From: Cellulophaga sp. BC115SP
GTDB lineage: Bacteria; Bacteroidota; Bacteroidia; Cytophagales; Spirosomataceae
NCBI RefSeq assembly: GCF_009905545.1
Contig: NZ_JAAALB010000012.1
Location: forward strand, 100,650 to 164,649
Reading direction: 5' to 3'
Length of the DNA stretch: 64,000 nt
A program made the translations under genes and the position numbers. Every line of letters starts with the position of its first letter. Within the stretch, counting starts at the first letter, position 1. This document shows, piece after piece, positions 8,113 through 17,737 of this stretch. Under the pieces are notes generated by a model, which saw nothing but the letters and a program-made list of their open reading frames with translations, did no database searches and was not told the DNA's origin.

Positions 8113-9069
8113 ATGATAAGCCAAGAATTAGTCCTAAAATTCTTAAGACATAATCCAGCACTTTCTGTTTCGACTGTAGAAAAGGAATCAACCCTAGCGA
8201 AAGGAACACTTACCAAAGCCATCACAGGCGAGCGAAATCTGAATGAAAGGCATTTAGCTGCGCTATTACCAGTATTGACTAAATATGGATATTCGCCGAA
8301 TCTTTATCAAAACGCTCGTGTGATTTCGATAATTAATCACAAAGGAGGTGTTGGTAAAACTACTACGACAGGTTCTTTGGGGGAAGCTTTAGCCAGAAAG
8401 GGATTTAATGTATTATTGATAGACATGGATCCTCAGGGAAATTTGTCTCAAATACTAGGAGTAGATACCCCAGAAAAGCAAGTTGTAGATGCCCTGCTGA
8501 AAGCAGATGAGTTGCCAGTCATGAATATTGCTCCAAATTTAGATCTAAGTCCATCAGATATAGATTTGGCCAAGGCCGAAATAGAATTAATTATTTCTTT
8601 GGGGGGAGTGTCGAGGCTCAAGAACAAATTAGTCCCATTGATGGAGCAATACGATTACATTCTGATCGATTGCCCTCCCTCGCTCAACGCACTTACCTCT
8701 TCGGCATTGATTGCATCCAAAAGCTGTTTAATCACACTTCAACCGGAGATATCTGCTGTAAAAGGATTAAACACCCTTTTAGATAGAATCTCGGAAGTTC
8801 GTACAAGCTGGAACCCTGCTATTGAAATAGATGGAATCGTATTTACCATGGTAAAGAAAAACTCTGTACACGATGGCGTGAAAGAACACGTTAGAGAAAG
8901 TATGTCACAGTTCAGAGTATTTCGTACTGAAATAAAACATCTTGTAGATTTTCAAAAAGCACAAATAGAACAAAGCACAATATCCAAATTTGCTGAAAAT
9001 TCGGAAGCAGCCAAATTGTATCGTGAGTTTTCGGAAGAGTTTATACAGTATTTACAAGTGGTAAAATAG
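8113..9069 (+). CDS. parA: ParA partition ATPase with N-terminal helix-turn-helix
   Basis: The 318-residue protein has a deviant Walker A KGGVGKTT at 77-84, a DMDPQGNLSQ Walker A' motif near 106, and DYILIDCPPSLN (Walker B) near 178. Residues 1-62 form a small helical domain resembling a helix-turn-helix, as in type Ia plasmid ParA proteins that bind their own promoter. The ATPase positions plasmid copies using ParB-parS complexes. parB follows 7 bp after its stop, so the two are co-transcribed. Confidence 0.92.
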   Translation: MISQELVLKFLRHNPALSVSTVEKESTLAKGTLTKAITGERNLNERHLAALLPVLTKYGYSPNLYQNARVISIINHKGGVGKTTTTGSLGEALARKGFNVLLIDMDPQGNLSQILGVDTPEKQVVDALLKADELPVMNIAPNLDLSPSDIDLAKAEIELIISLGGVSRLKNKLVPLMEQYDYILIDCPPSLNALTSSALIASKSCLITLQPEISAVKGLNTLLDRISEVRTSWNPAIEIDGIVFTMVKKNSVHDGVKEHVRESMSQFRVFRTEIKHLVDFQKAQIEQSTISKFAENSEAAKLYREFSEEFIQYLQVVK

Positions 9070-9076
9070 AGATTAG

Positions 9077-9997
9077 ATGAAAGCAAATTTTAAAGACGTT
9101 ATAGCCTCCAAAACCAAGCAAGCCTTGGGTAGTAATCTCATATCCCTCGAGGCCATCAAGCAAAACATACAAATCCTTGAAGAACTTCGCGATTTTATAC
9201 CTCCTTTGAGTGTTGAAGAATCTCAACAACTTGAACAAAACATTTTAAAATACGGATGTAAAGATGCACTATTGGTATGGGAAACCACTCGAAGTGTAGC
9301 TGGATTAAGTCTCACAGAAGACTCCACACCAGCCTATATCCTAATAGATGGACACAACCGCTATCGAATTTGTCAAACCAATCAATTGAATTTCAATATT
9401 CAATTACTGTCTTTTAACACCTTGAAGGAAGTAAAAGACTATATGATTGATTTGCAATTGGGGCGTCGTAATCTTACACCTCAACAGGCATCTTATTTCA
9501 GAGGTTTGCGCTATAACAACGAAAAATCTGAAAGAGGTAAATATGACCGTGTTACTGACGAAGGACTCATTAACGTCGATGATTATTTTGAAAGTAAGAA
9601 GGTGAAAGTTTCCACAGCATCGAAACTATCTGAGGAATATAAAGTAAGTCCTGCTACAATTCGCCGTGATGCTGAGTTTGCTGAAGGGCTGGGAAAATTG
9701 TCTACCACCTTACGAAATGAAGTCTTGGCTGGAAATCAAAATATTGAAAAAGGGCTTTTACAAAAAGTCGCTAAAGTAAGGGAGTTACCTAAACCTATTG
9801 AAAGCGCTGATGAATTGGTAACGGTGTTACAAACAAGTGGATTAGTAGAAAGAGTTGAAACCGTTCCAACAGACCATACACTTGTCAATTGTTCCAATGA
9901 AATTATAGCCCTTGTAAAGAAAATTGTTAATGCAAAGGATAAAGAAAGACTAGAAGAATTAAAAAAGTTAGTTGGTAAACTAGAAGAATTACTTTAA
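9077..9997 (+). CDS. parB: ParB-family centromere-binding protein
   Basis: The 306-residue product has a ParB N-terminal domain whose box II reads DGHNRYRIC (91-99) instead of the chromosomal GERR form. A central helix-turn-helix follows (about 175-215, VSTASKLSEEYKVSPATIRRDAEFAEGLGKL split over the stretch), then a short helical C-terminus ending in a leucine-rich segment (LEELKKLVGKLEELL) suited to dimerisation. It should bind the three palindromic repeats found just downstream and stimulate ParA. The stop codon lies inside the terminator hairpin. Confidence 0.88.
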   Translation: MKANFKDVIASKTKQALGSNLISLEAIKQNIQILEELRDFIPPLSVEESQQLEQNILKYGCKDALLVWETTRSVAGLSLTEDSTPAYILIDGHNRYRICQTNQLNFNIQLLSFNTLKEVKDYMIDLQLGRRNLTPQQASYFRGLRYNNEKSERGKYDRVTDEGLINVDDYFESKKVKVSTASKLSEEYKVSPATIRRDAEFAEGLGKLSTTLRNEVLAGNQNIEKGLLQKVAKVRELPKPIESADELVTVLQTSGLVERVETVPTDHTLVNCSNEIIALVKKIVNAKDKERLEELKKLVGKLEELL

Positions 9998-10030
9998 CAA
10001 AAAAGAGGTCAATCGACCTCTTTTTTGTTA
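9995..10030 (+). terminator. Terminator after parAB
   Basis: A perfect 16-bp inverted repeat (9995-10010 and 10015-10030) with a 4-nt loop and a run of six T bases in the descending arm starts at the first base of the parB stop codon. Confidence 0.85.
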
Positions 10031-10035
10031 TCAAC

Positions 10036-10162
10036 CATATTGCTCATTTTGAGCACTATGGTTTGAGCATTCTCATCACTATCATAATGCTCATTTTGAG
10101 CATTATGGTTTGAGCGTTTTGATCATTATCATATTGCTCATTTTGAGCACTATGGTTTGAGC
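10036..10162. repeat. Three 47-bp-period palindromic repeats, probable parS centromere
   Basis: A 33-bp unit occurs at 10036-10068, 10083-10115 and 10130-10162, exactly 47 bp apart. Each unit centres on a near-palindrome (copy 1 arms accatattgctca / tgagcactatggt around ttt, one mismatch) and ends with an extra half-site tttgagc. Regular phasing directly after parB is what a plasmid parS array looks like. Confidence 0.75.
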
Positions 10163-10165
10163 GTT

Positions 10166-10403
10166 TCAGAGAGCATGATCAATGACAAATAGATATCAAG
10201 GGCAAGTAGCTATTTCTTAACAATGCTAAAATATAATTTTGAATAAAGAGCGTATTCTAAAATAATCAAAAAGTAAAATGAATATTAAGTAGAATATAAT
10301 TTCTTTAAGAGAATTTATAAATTTTCATTTGGAGGTTGATATTTCATGGATTTTTTCACTTTTTTTACATAAATCCATGATTGAACCTTCAAAATAATCT
10401 CGT
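10166..10403 (+). promoter_or_regulatory. Leader of the transglutaminase cluster with a 10-bp stem-loop
   Basis: No gene is seen here. A perfect 10-bp inverted repeat (tcatggattt at 10344-10353, aaatccatga at 10371-10380) with a 17-nt T-rich loop ends 23 bp before the ATG at 10404. Outer bases (aggtt / aacct) extend it imperfectly. It could be an operator or a leader hairpin. No TAnnTTTG box was found. Confidence 0.35.
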
Positions 10404-13400
10404 ATGTCTTTAAAAGTTGCGATTTCTCATAAAACTAAGTATAAGTTTGATCGTAGCGTCAGCTTGTCTCCCCATATTTTTAGATTAAGACCTGCACCGC
10501 ATTCACGAACTGCGATTGAAGGATATTCTTTAAAGATTACTCCTGAAGAGCATTTTATTAACTGGCAGCAAGATCCATTTGGAAATTATCAAGCAAGAGT
10601 TGTCTTTCCTGAAAAAACAAAAGAGCTAAGTGTAGAAGTTGAGGTAATAGCTCGCATGGAAGTGATTAATCCTTTTGACTTTTTCGTGGAAGAATATGCT
10701 GAAAAATTTCCGTTCAGATACGATGAGATTTTAGCAAAAGAATTAGTACCATATCTAGAAGCACGTGAATCAGGACCATTGTTGACGGAGTTTTTGAAAG
10801 AAGTAGAAGCTCAGGAAGATATTAATACTGTTGATTTTTTGGTGTATGCCAATCAAAAAGTCTATGGTCATCTTGATTACAATATTCGGATGGAGCCAGG
10901 GGTACAAACTTGCGAAGACACACTAACAATTAAAAGTGGGAGTTGTCGTGATTCAGCCTGGTTACTGGTTCAGATTCTACGTCATAAAGGTATTGCTGCT
11001 CGATTTGTATCTGGCTATTTGGTTCAACTAACGCCAGATGTAAAGTCATTGGACGGTCCTTCTGGTCCAGAAGAAGATTTTACAGATTTACATGCTTGGG
11101 TAGAAGCATATATTCCAGGTGCAGGATGGATTGGATTAGATCCAACATCAGGATTATTTGCAGGAGAAGGACACATTCCGCTGTGTTGTACACCTGATTA
11201 TGCGAGTGCGGCACCTGTTACTGGAGCTACAGATATTTGTGAAGTAACTTTTGAGTTTGATAATAAAGTTTTCCGTATTCATGAAGACCCAAGGGTAACC
11301 AAACCTTACACTGACGAACAGTGGGAGAAAATCATGAAAGTTGGGAATATCGTAGAGAAAGATTTACAAGAAGGGGATGTGCGTATGACGATGGGAGGAG
11401 AGCCAACCTTTGTATCAATCGACGATTTTGAGTCTCCTGAATGGAACTCTACCGCCGATGGACCACTCAAGCGACAACTTGCCTATAATCTTGCTTTGCG
11501 CCTTAAAAATCGCTTTGCTCATGGAGGCTTATTGCATTTTGGGCAAGGAAAATGGTATCCTGGTGAATTGTTCCCACGTTGGCAGTATGCCCTTTACTGG
11601 AGAAAAGACGGACATACTATTTGGAAAAATGATGACCTTATCGCAAAAGAAGGACAAACAAATTATACTTTCCACGATGCTGAATTATTTGCAACAGAGC
11701 TCACCAAATACTTGGGTATTCGTCCGAGTAATTTATGCCCTGCTTTTGAAGACCCTATTTATTGGACGTTAGAAGAAGGTAAATTACCTGTGAATGTAGA
11801 CCCATTGGCAGTCAACCTAAAGGATTCGATTGAACGTCGAACCTTAGCCAAGGTATTGGAAAAGGGCTTAAATAACCCTGTAGGTTTTGCCTTACCCATA
11901 CGATGGAACTGGAATACCAGCTCATGGACTAGTTGTGTTTGGGAATTTAGAAGAGAGAATTGCTTTTTAATTCCGGGTAATTCTCCTGTAGGTTTAAGAT
12001 TGCCGTTAAATTCTTTACCCGCAATTTCTAAATTTCAAAGAGAAGAACCGCTAGAACGTAGTCCATTTGAAGATTTACCCGAACTGGGAGATTATAGTGC
12101 GGTTGCCGAGGCACGATATGGATCTGAAGCACCCGACTATGTGGCTCCTGTCAAAAAAGCCTCCAAAATCAAGGATGAAGAAAAAATAAAGAAGGCAGAT
12201 GACTTGGAAGAAAAGCCTTTGTTGTTTGAAGTAAATACGATTCAAACAACCTTGGTAATTGAGGAAAGAGAAGGAATCCTATATGCCTTCTTGCCTCCAA
12301 CAGAATACCTAGAGCATTATTTAGATCTTATCGCTTCTATTGAGGCTACCGCAGAGAAACTGCAAATGCCTATCAGAATAGAAGGATATACCCCTCCATC
12401 TGATTATAGAATGGAGAAACTTGTGGTGTCGCCAGACCCTGGGGTAATTGAGGTAAATATTCACCCATCAAAAAATTGGCAGGAGTTAGTCGACAATACC
12501 ACGGCTTTGTATGAAGAAGCATTTCTGTCGAGATTAGGTACAGAAAAGTTTATGGTAGATGGACGACACACAGGAACAGGTGGTGGTAACCACGTAACGA
12601 TTGGTGGAGCAAAACCTGCTGATAGTCCGATTTTACGTCGCCCTGATTTATTGCGTAGTTTAGTTACTTATTGGCAGCATCACCCTGTATTGAGTTATTT
12701 ATTTGCTGGGTCATTTATTGGTCCAACAAGTCAAGCACCACGAGTTGACGAAGGTCGTGACGAGCGTTTATATGAACTCGAAATTGCTTTTGACCAAATC
12801 CCAGACGATGGCAATGTGCCATTTTGGATGGTAGATCGAATTTTCAGGAATCTCTTGGTTGATATTACAGGAAACACACACCGTACCGAATTTTGTATAG
12901 ATAAGCTGTATTCACCCGATTCTTCTACAGGTCGTTTGGGAATTCTTGAGTTTAGAGCTTTTGATATGCCACCACACAAGCACATGAATTTAGTACAAAA
13001 TTTACTAGTTCGTGCCTTGATTGCTAAGTTTTGGAAACAGCCATATAAGAAAAAGTTAGTTCGTTGGGGAACAGAATTGCATGATAGATTTTTACTGCCT
13101 CACTTCGCCTATTTGGATATGATTGATGTAGTAAACGATTTGAAAGATGCAGGCTATGATTTTGATATTTCATGGTTTGATGCCTTTTTCGAATTCAGAT
13201 TCCCACACCATGGTGGGGTAACTGTCGATAATCTACAACTGGAGCTTCGTTTAGGAATCGAGCCTTGGCATGTACTTGGCGAAGAACTCTCAAATTCTGG
13301 CACCGCTCGTTTTGTGGACTCATCATTAGAAAAACTACAAGTTAAAGTTTCTGGATTTGTTCAAGATCGACATATTTTAGTTTGTAATGGATGTCGAGTG

Positions 13401-13829
13401 CCATTACGTCCAACAGGAACTAAAGGCGAATATGTAGCTGGAATCAGATACAAAGCTTGGAATCCACCGTCTGCTCTCCATCCTACAGTTGGTGTCGATG
13501 CACCATTGGTATTTGATATTGTAGATACTTGGAATAACCGTGTGATTGGTGGATGTACCTATTTTGTATCACACCCAGGCGGAAGAAGTTTTGATACGTA
13601 TCCGATTAATAGCTACGAAGCCGAGTCGAGAAGAATTAGTCGCTTCTGGGGCTTTGGACATACTCCATCGACAACAGATATGGTGCCTGCTCCTGTTAGA
13701 TTTAATACAGCGCCTTCACGATTTGTGGCTGAAAACAAAAAGGAAATGAAAATCGATACGCCTGTTGAACTTATCAATGCTGAATATCCTACTACACTCG
13801 ACTTGAGAAGATTCTGGAAGGCGAGATAA
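10404..13829 (+). CDS. Transglutaminase-like domain fused to DUF2126 (predicted amidoligase)
   Basis: Residues 1 to about 290 form a bacterial transglutaminase-like cysteine domain with Cys181 (SGSCRDSAW), His230 (DLHAWVEAY) and Asp246 (LDPTSG). From about 320 to the end is DUF2126, beginning at MTMGGEPTFVSIDD; this family has been linked by others to COOH-NH2 ligases of the glutamine-synthetase-like fold. A charged linker (about 590-610) splits that region. The pairing suggests a system that both makes and cuts an amide bond on an unknown peptide. At 1141 residues it is a full-length member. It is the first gene of a three-gene cluster. Confidence 0.85.
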   Translation: MSLKVAISHKTKYKFDRSVSLSPHIFRLRPAPHSRTAIEGYSLKITPEEHFINWQQDPFGNYQARVVFPEKTKELSVEVEVIARMEVINPFDFFVEEYAEKFPFRYDEILAKELVPYLEARESGPLLTEFLKEVEAQEDINTVDFLVYANQKVYGHLDYNIRMEPGVQTCEDTLTIKSGSCRDSAWLLVQILRHKGIAARFVSGYLVQLTPDVKSLDGPSGPEEDFTDLHAWVEAYIPGAGWIGLDPTSGLFAGEGHIPLCCTPDYASAAPVTGATDICEVTFEFDNKVFRIHEDPRVTKPYTDEQWEKIMKVGNIVEKDLQEGDVRMTMGGEPTFVSIDDFESPEWNSTADGPLKRQLAYNLALRLKNRFAHGGLLHFGQGKWYPGELFPRWQYALYWRKDGHTIWKNDDLIAKEGQTNYTFHDAELFATELTKYLGIRPSNLCPAFEDPIYWTLEEGKLPVNVDPLAVNLKDSIERRTLAKVLEKGLNNPVGFALPIRWNWNTSSWTSCVWEFRRENCFLIPGNSPVGLRLPLNSLPAISKFQREEPLERSPFEDLPELGDYSAVAEARYGSEAPDYVAPVKKASKIKDEEKIKKADDLEEKPLLFEVNTIQTTLVIEEREGILYAFLPPTEYLEHYLDLIASIEATAEKLQMPIRIEGYTPPSDYRMEKLVVSPDPGVIEVNIHPSKNWQELVDNTTALYEEAFLSRLGTEKFMVDGRHTGTGGGNHVTIGGAKPADSPILRRPDLLRSLVTYWQHHPVLSYLFAGSFIGPTSQAPRVDEGRDERLYELEIAFDQIPDDGNVPFWMVDRIFRNLLVDITGNTHRTEFCIDKLYSPDSSTGRLGILEFRAFDMPPHKHMNLVQNLLVRALIAKFWKQPYKKKLVRWGTELHDRFLLPHFAYLDMIDVVNDLKDAGYDFDISWFDAFFEFRFPHHGGVTVDNLQLELRLGIEPWHVLGEELSNSGTARFVDSSLEKLQVKVSGFVQDRHILVCNGCRVPLRPTGTKGEYVAGIRYKAWNPPSALHPTVGVDAPLVFDIVDTWNNRVIGGCTYFVSHPGGRSFDTYPINSYEAESRRISRFWGFGHTPSTTDMVPAPVRFNTAPSRFVAENKKEMKIDTPVELINAEYPTTLDLRRFWKAR

Positions 13830-13931
13830 GTTTATCTGTAGTGCTAGGAGTGGTAAGATATGAGTTTAAAAATGTTTACAGACTCCTAACTTATCATTGT
13901 GTAGAAAACAATTGAGTAAGACTTTTGAAAG

Positions 13932-13980
13932 GGATAGGTTATCTGATGTTTTTTGATTCGTCGGGATAACCTATCCTTGT
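13932..13980 (+). terminator. Terminator-like hairpin in the cluster
   Basis: A perfect 12-bp inverted repeat (13932-13943 and 13965-13976) is followed by ttgtattttttt. It separates the first cluster gene from the second (270-bp gap), so the second gene may need its own promoter or partial read-through. Confidence 0.65.
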
Positions 13981-14099
13981 ATTTTTTTCGTAAATACTTA
14001 CATTTATACTTTTTACGCTCATAGAATTATATGAGATAAATAAATCGTAAATGATTTACCATTTTGCAGTCAATATTTTGAGTGCTTGCTTATGATAAT

Positions 14100-16673
14100 A
14101 TGATTACTGAAGTGAAAGATAGTTTACTCAAAGCATACCTTGGCGAAATAGAGTCTTACGACGAAATTTTGGACGCCAATCAACAAGTAAAACCTTATTG
14201 GAAAAAAATGTTTGATACCCTCGAAAAGTTGGGTATGGAACAACTGGTGGTGCGTAGTCAGGAATTAGCTAATAAACTACGTGAAAATGGTGTTACTTAC
14301 AACGTATATGGTAGTTCTGAGGTAAGCGCTAGACCTTGGCAATTAGACCCTATTCCTTTTTTATTGGAAAAGTCAGAATGGGATTTGATATCGGAAGGGT
14401 TGAAGCAAAGAGCCGTGGTGTTGGATTTGATGCTGAAAGATATTTATGGACCTCAACTTTTAGTAAAAGAAGGTATATTACCTCCTGAGTTGATTTACGA
14501 AAATAGTGGCTTCTTTCGCCCTTGTATGGATGTAAAATTAGCATCCGAAAAACAATTACTTGTTCATGCCGTAGATATAGCCCGTGGACCAGATGGTCGC
14601 ATGTGGGTAGTCGATAACCGAACACAAGCGCCTTCGGGATCTGGATATGCACTCGAAAACCGTACGGTTATGAGTGCCATATTGCCTGAACTGACTACTG
14701 GAATGACGGTCAATCGTCTTTCTCCATTTTTCAAAACTTTTCATAAAGAAGTTACTGCTCTGACAGGAAAAAGTCGAGAACACCCGACTATTGTGTACCT
14801 GACCCCAGGTTCAGGTAATGAAACCTATTTCGAGCATGCGTATTTGGCTTCGTATTTGGGCTATACTTTGGTTCAGGGCGATGATTTAGTAGTGAGAGAT
14901 GGTTTTGTATGGCTACGTTCAATAGATGGCTTAGAAAAGGTTGATGTGATAATTCGTCGAGTAGATGACGATTGGTGTGATCCGCTTGAGTTGCGGGAGG
15001 ATTCTCGATTGGGCATTCCTGGCTTATTACAGGCTATGCGCTTAGGCAATGTAGCAGTGGTCAATACACCAGGAGCTGGAGTTCTTGAAAATAGTGGTCT
15101 TTTAGCTTTTATGGCGGCTGCTTGTCGCTTTTTTCTGAAAGAAGAGTTGATATTACCTTCCATTGCCACATGGTGGTGTGGACATCAACATGAACTCAAT
15201 TATGTGATTGAAAACCTGCCTCAACTTATCATTAAAAAAGCGAATCGTAAGCAAGTTTTTCGTTCTGTATATGGCAGATTGTTAACGCCAGAACAGCGAG
15301 AAGAGTTAATACAACAAATTTTACTGGCACCTCACGAATACGTTGCCCAAGAAGAAATTGGACTTTCGACCACACCAGCCTTGGTAAATGGGAAGTTGGT
15401 GCCTCGTTTGGCGGCGCTTCGAGCTTACTTGGTAGCCAATGGCGACGACTATATGGTTATGCAAGGTGGGCTGACAAGAAGTTCTGCTGTAAAAGGTCGT
15501 TTTGAAGTTTCACATCAACATGGGGGGTGTTCTAAAGATACTTGGATTGTATCTGACACTGAAATAGCGCAAAAGGAGATTCGCATCGAAATGCCCAAAG
15601 AGTCGGTGCATCATCATACTTCCTTGCCTAGTAGAAGTGCTGAGAATCTTTTTTGGGTTGGTCGTTATGCCGAGCGAACTATGTCGACTACCAAATATAT
15701 CAAGTTGTTGATTAATGCACTCCATGAAAGTGTCAAGTTTGGGAATGCTTCAAAGTCAGAACATATCGAAGTTTTGTTGAAAGGTCTAACACATTTGACG
15801 TTAACTTATCCTGGATTTTTAGATGAGGAAAAACCTGAGCTATTGGCTAATCCTTACTCCGAAATACACAAGATAGTTCATGATCTTAAAATATTGGGCT
15901 CCGTGGCTTCCAGTACTGAAGCTTTTTTGAGAGGTGTGATTTCAGTTAGTGATCGGTGGAATCATGATACATGGCGTGCTATTTACTCGATTGAGAATAC
16001 ATTTAAAAAAATTAAACGACCCGACGATGCTTATTCTAATAGCAACACCATGCAAAAGCTATTAGATAAACTTCATGCACGTTTATTTACTTTTTACGGA
16101 ATTGTAGCCGATACTATGCCAAGGGATAGTGGGTTTTATTTGTTCGAATCTGGAAAATTTATTGAAAGAATTTTACTAAAAATTAGTACAATTCGTGCTT
16201 GTTTTAGCTTTAAAAGCGAATCCCACATTGAGAATGAACTTATTGAAGCAGTTCTTATCAACCATCATTTGTTGATTCATTATCGACAGCTTTATAAATC
16301 CAACTTGAATTTGGAAGCCATGCTTGATATGATTTTTTTGGAAACAAAACTACCTTATTCTTTGGCTTTTCAGTTGGATGAACTGGGGCGTTGTTTATCA
16401 GAATTACCTAAACCATCACATACAGAGCGTCTCAATTTGGCACAGAAGGCTGTCCTTCAGGCGACTATGAAAATCAAACTCGCTGATGTTTCTCAAATGG
16501 TCATTTTCGAGCAAGATACCTTGTATCGTGAATACTTAGATAGCTTACTGGCAGATGTATTCGATTTAATCTTATCAGTAAACAACTCTTTGACAAATTT
16601 GTACTTTACTCATACTGAAATACAACATTCTTTTTTGAGTAGTACCGAAAATTCGAGTCAGAATGAAATATAA
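14100..16673 (+). CDS. Circularly permuted type 2 ATP-grasp domain fused to alpha-E domain
   Basis: Residues 1 to about 500 are a circularly permuted ATP-grasp ligase (motifs VYLTPGSGNETYFEHAYLA split over the nucleotide pocket, RVDDDWCDPLELREDS, NTPGAGVLENSG). From about 510 an all-helical alpha-E (DUF403) domain begins with SRSAENLFWVGRYAERT. Elsewhere these are often separate neighbouring genes; here they are one chain. The ATP-grasp is predicted to form an amide bond; alpha-E is a helical partner of unknown role. A GTG at 14082 would add six residues; I chose the ATG at 14100. Its end overlaps the next gene by 11 bp. Confidence 0.85.
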   Translation: MITEVKDSLLKAYLGEIESYDEILDANQQVKPYWKKMFDTLEKLGMEQLVVRSQELANKLRENGVTYNVYGSSEVSARPWQLDPIPFLLEKSEWDLISEGLKQRAVVLDLMLKDIYGPQLLVKEGILPPELIYENSGFFRPCMDVKLASEKQLLVHAVDIARGPDGRMWVVDNRTQAPSGSGYALENRTVMSAILPELTTGMTVNRLSPFFKTFHKEVTALTGKSREHPTIVYLTPGSGNETYFEHAYLASYLGYTLVQGDDLVVRDGFVWLRSIDGLEKVDVIIRRVDDDWCDPLELREDSRLGIPGLLQAMRLGNVAVVNTPGAGVLENSGLLAFMAAACRFFLKEELILPSIATWWCGHQHELNYVIENLPQLIIKKANRKQVFRSVYGRLLTPEQREELIQQILLAPHEYVAQEEIGLSTTPALVNGKLVPRLAALRAYLVANGDDYMVMQGGLTRSSAVKGRFEVSHQHGGCSKDTWIVSDTEIAQKEIRIEMPKESVHHHTSLPSRSAENLFWVGRYAERTMSTTKYIKLLINALHESVKFGNASKSEHIEVLLKGLTHLTLTYPGFLDEEKPELLANPYSEIHKIVHDLKILGSVASSTEAFLRGVISVSDRWNHDTWRAIYSIENTFKKIKRPDDAYSNSNTMQKLLDKLHARLFTFYGIVADTMPRDSGFYLFESGKFIERILLKISTIRACFSFKSESHIENELIEAVLINHHLLIHYRQLYKSNLNLEAMLDMIFLETKLPYSLAFQLDELGRCLSELPKPSHTERLNLAQKAVLQATMKIKLADVSQMVIFEQDTLYREYLDSLLADVFDLILSVNNSLTNLYFTHTEIQHSFLSSTENSSQNEI

Positions 16674-17529
16674 CTTAATTCATAAAACTTCCTATAAATA
16701 TTACGAGACAGTTAATAATTATCATAGTTTGGTGTGTTTGAAACCGAAAGATTTGGAAGGTCAAGTTTGTGATAGTTTTAAATTAACAATAACACCATCT
16801 CCCAATGAAATTATTGAAAGAAAAGATTATTTTGGAAATACTGTCCACTATTTTTCAATCCATGTTCCTCATCAAGAATTGATTGTACAGGCTGTTAGTA
16901 AAGTACATAGTTTACCCAAAATTCAAAAGAATATATCTACCATATCAGTTCAAGATTGTAAAAATATGCTTTGGAATAACCGTGAACTTAAAGTTGAACT
17001 TTTACAATATATGCTACCAAGTCCATTTATTAATTGGGACGCTGAAATACAAGAGTTTGCGCTTAGTTGCTTGCAAGGTAATATTGTACTTTATGAAGGT
17101 GTCATGCAGTTATGTCATAAGATTTTCAAAGAGTTTAAGTTTGTTTCAAATACTACTTCTATTTATACGCCTATCAAAACGGTGTTAAAAGAACGAAGAG
17201 GGGTTTGTCAAGATTTTTCTCATTTAGCGATTGCTTGTCTTCGAAGTATGGGACTGGCAGCGAGATATGTTAGCGGGTATATTGAAACGCTTCCTCCAAT
17301 TGGACAACAGAAGTTACAAGGCTCGGATGCTTCTCACGCTTGGATTTCGGTGTATATCCCTGAGATGGGCTGGTGTGAATTTGACCCGACGAATGACATG
17401 ATTCCTCAGGAGCGTCATATTATTACAGCTTATGGTCGTGACTATAGCGATGTAGCTCCATTGAAAGGAGTAATCTTTAGTTCTGGTGGGCACCAATTGT
17501 CGGTTTCGGTAGATGTAATTCCTGTTTAA
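16663..17529 (+). CDS. Transglutaminase-like cysteine peptidase, cluster partner
   Basis: The 288-residue protein has an N-terminal beta domain (1-80, starting with YNLIHKTSYKYYE) and a transglutaminase core with Cys182 (GVCQDFSHLA), His225 (ASHAWISVY) and Asp241 (FDPTND). It has no signal peptide. It overlaps the ATP-grasp/alpha-E gene by 11 bp, which implies translational coupling. In this widely conserved neighbourhood it is expected to hydrolyse or transfer the amide bond built by the ligases; the substrate is unknown. Confidence 0.87.
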   Translation: MKYNLIHKTSYKYYETVNNYHSLVCLKPKDLEGQVCDSFKLTITPSPNEIIERKDYFGNTVHYFSIHVPHQELIVQAVSKVHSLPKIQKNISTISVQDCKNMLWNNRELKVELLQYMLPSPFINWDAEIQEFALSCLQGNIVLYEGVMQLCHKIFKEFKFVSNTTSIYTPIKTVLKERRGVCQDFSHLAIACLRSMGLAARYVSGYIETLPPIGQQKLQGSDASHAWISVYIPEMGWCEFDPTNDMIPQERHIITAYGRDYSDVAPLKGVIFSSGGHQLSVSVDVIPV

Positions 17530-17574
17530 TAAATGATAAACAAAAGATAATAATTCAAGTAAAATAGTGATAGA

Positions 17575-17605
17575 AAGGATAACCCTACTGAGTTATCCTT
17601 TTTTT
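17575..17605 (+). terminator. Terminator after the transglutaminase cluster
   Basis: A 9-bp perfect stem (aaggataac 17575-17583, gttatcctt 17592-17600) with an 8-nt loop is followed by five T bases. Confidence 0.8.
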
Positions 17606-17737
17606 GTATCTATCGATTTATTTCCCTTATCTGACTAAAAATTAACATGAATTATATAAAAATTTAATCAAATAATGGTAATAATCCTTTTCTTTGTATC
17701 ATATTAATTCAATAATAACCTTATTAATTTTTACGAT

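Noticed and set aside
10036..10162. 47-bp repeats as a CRISPR or transposon end
   Set aside because: Only three copies exist, the intervening 14 bp are also similar to each other, and the location after parB fits a centromere.
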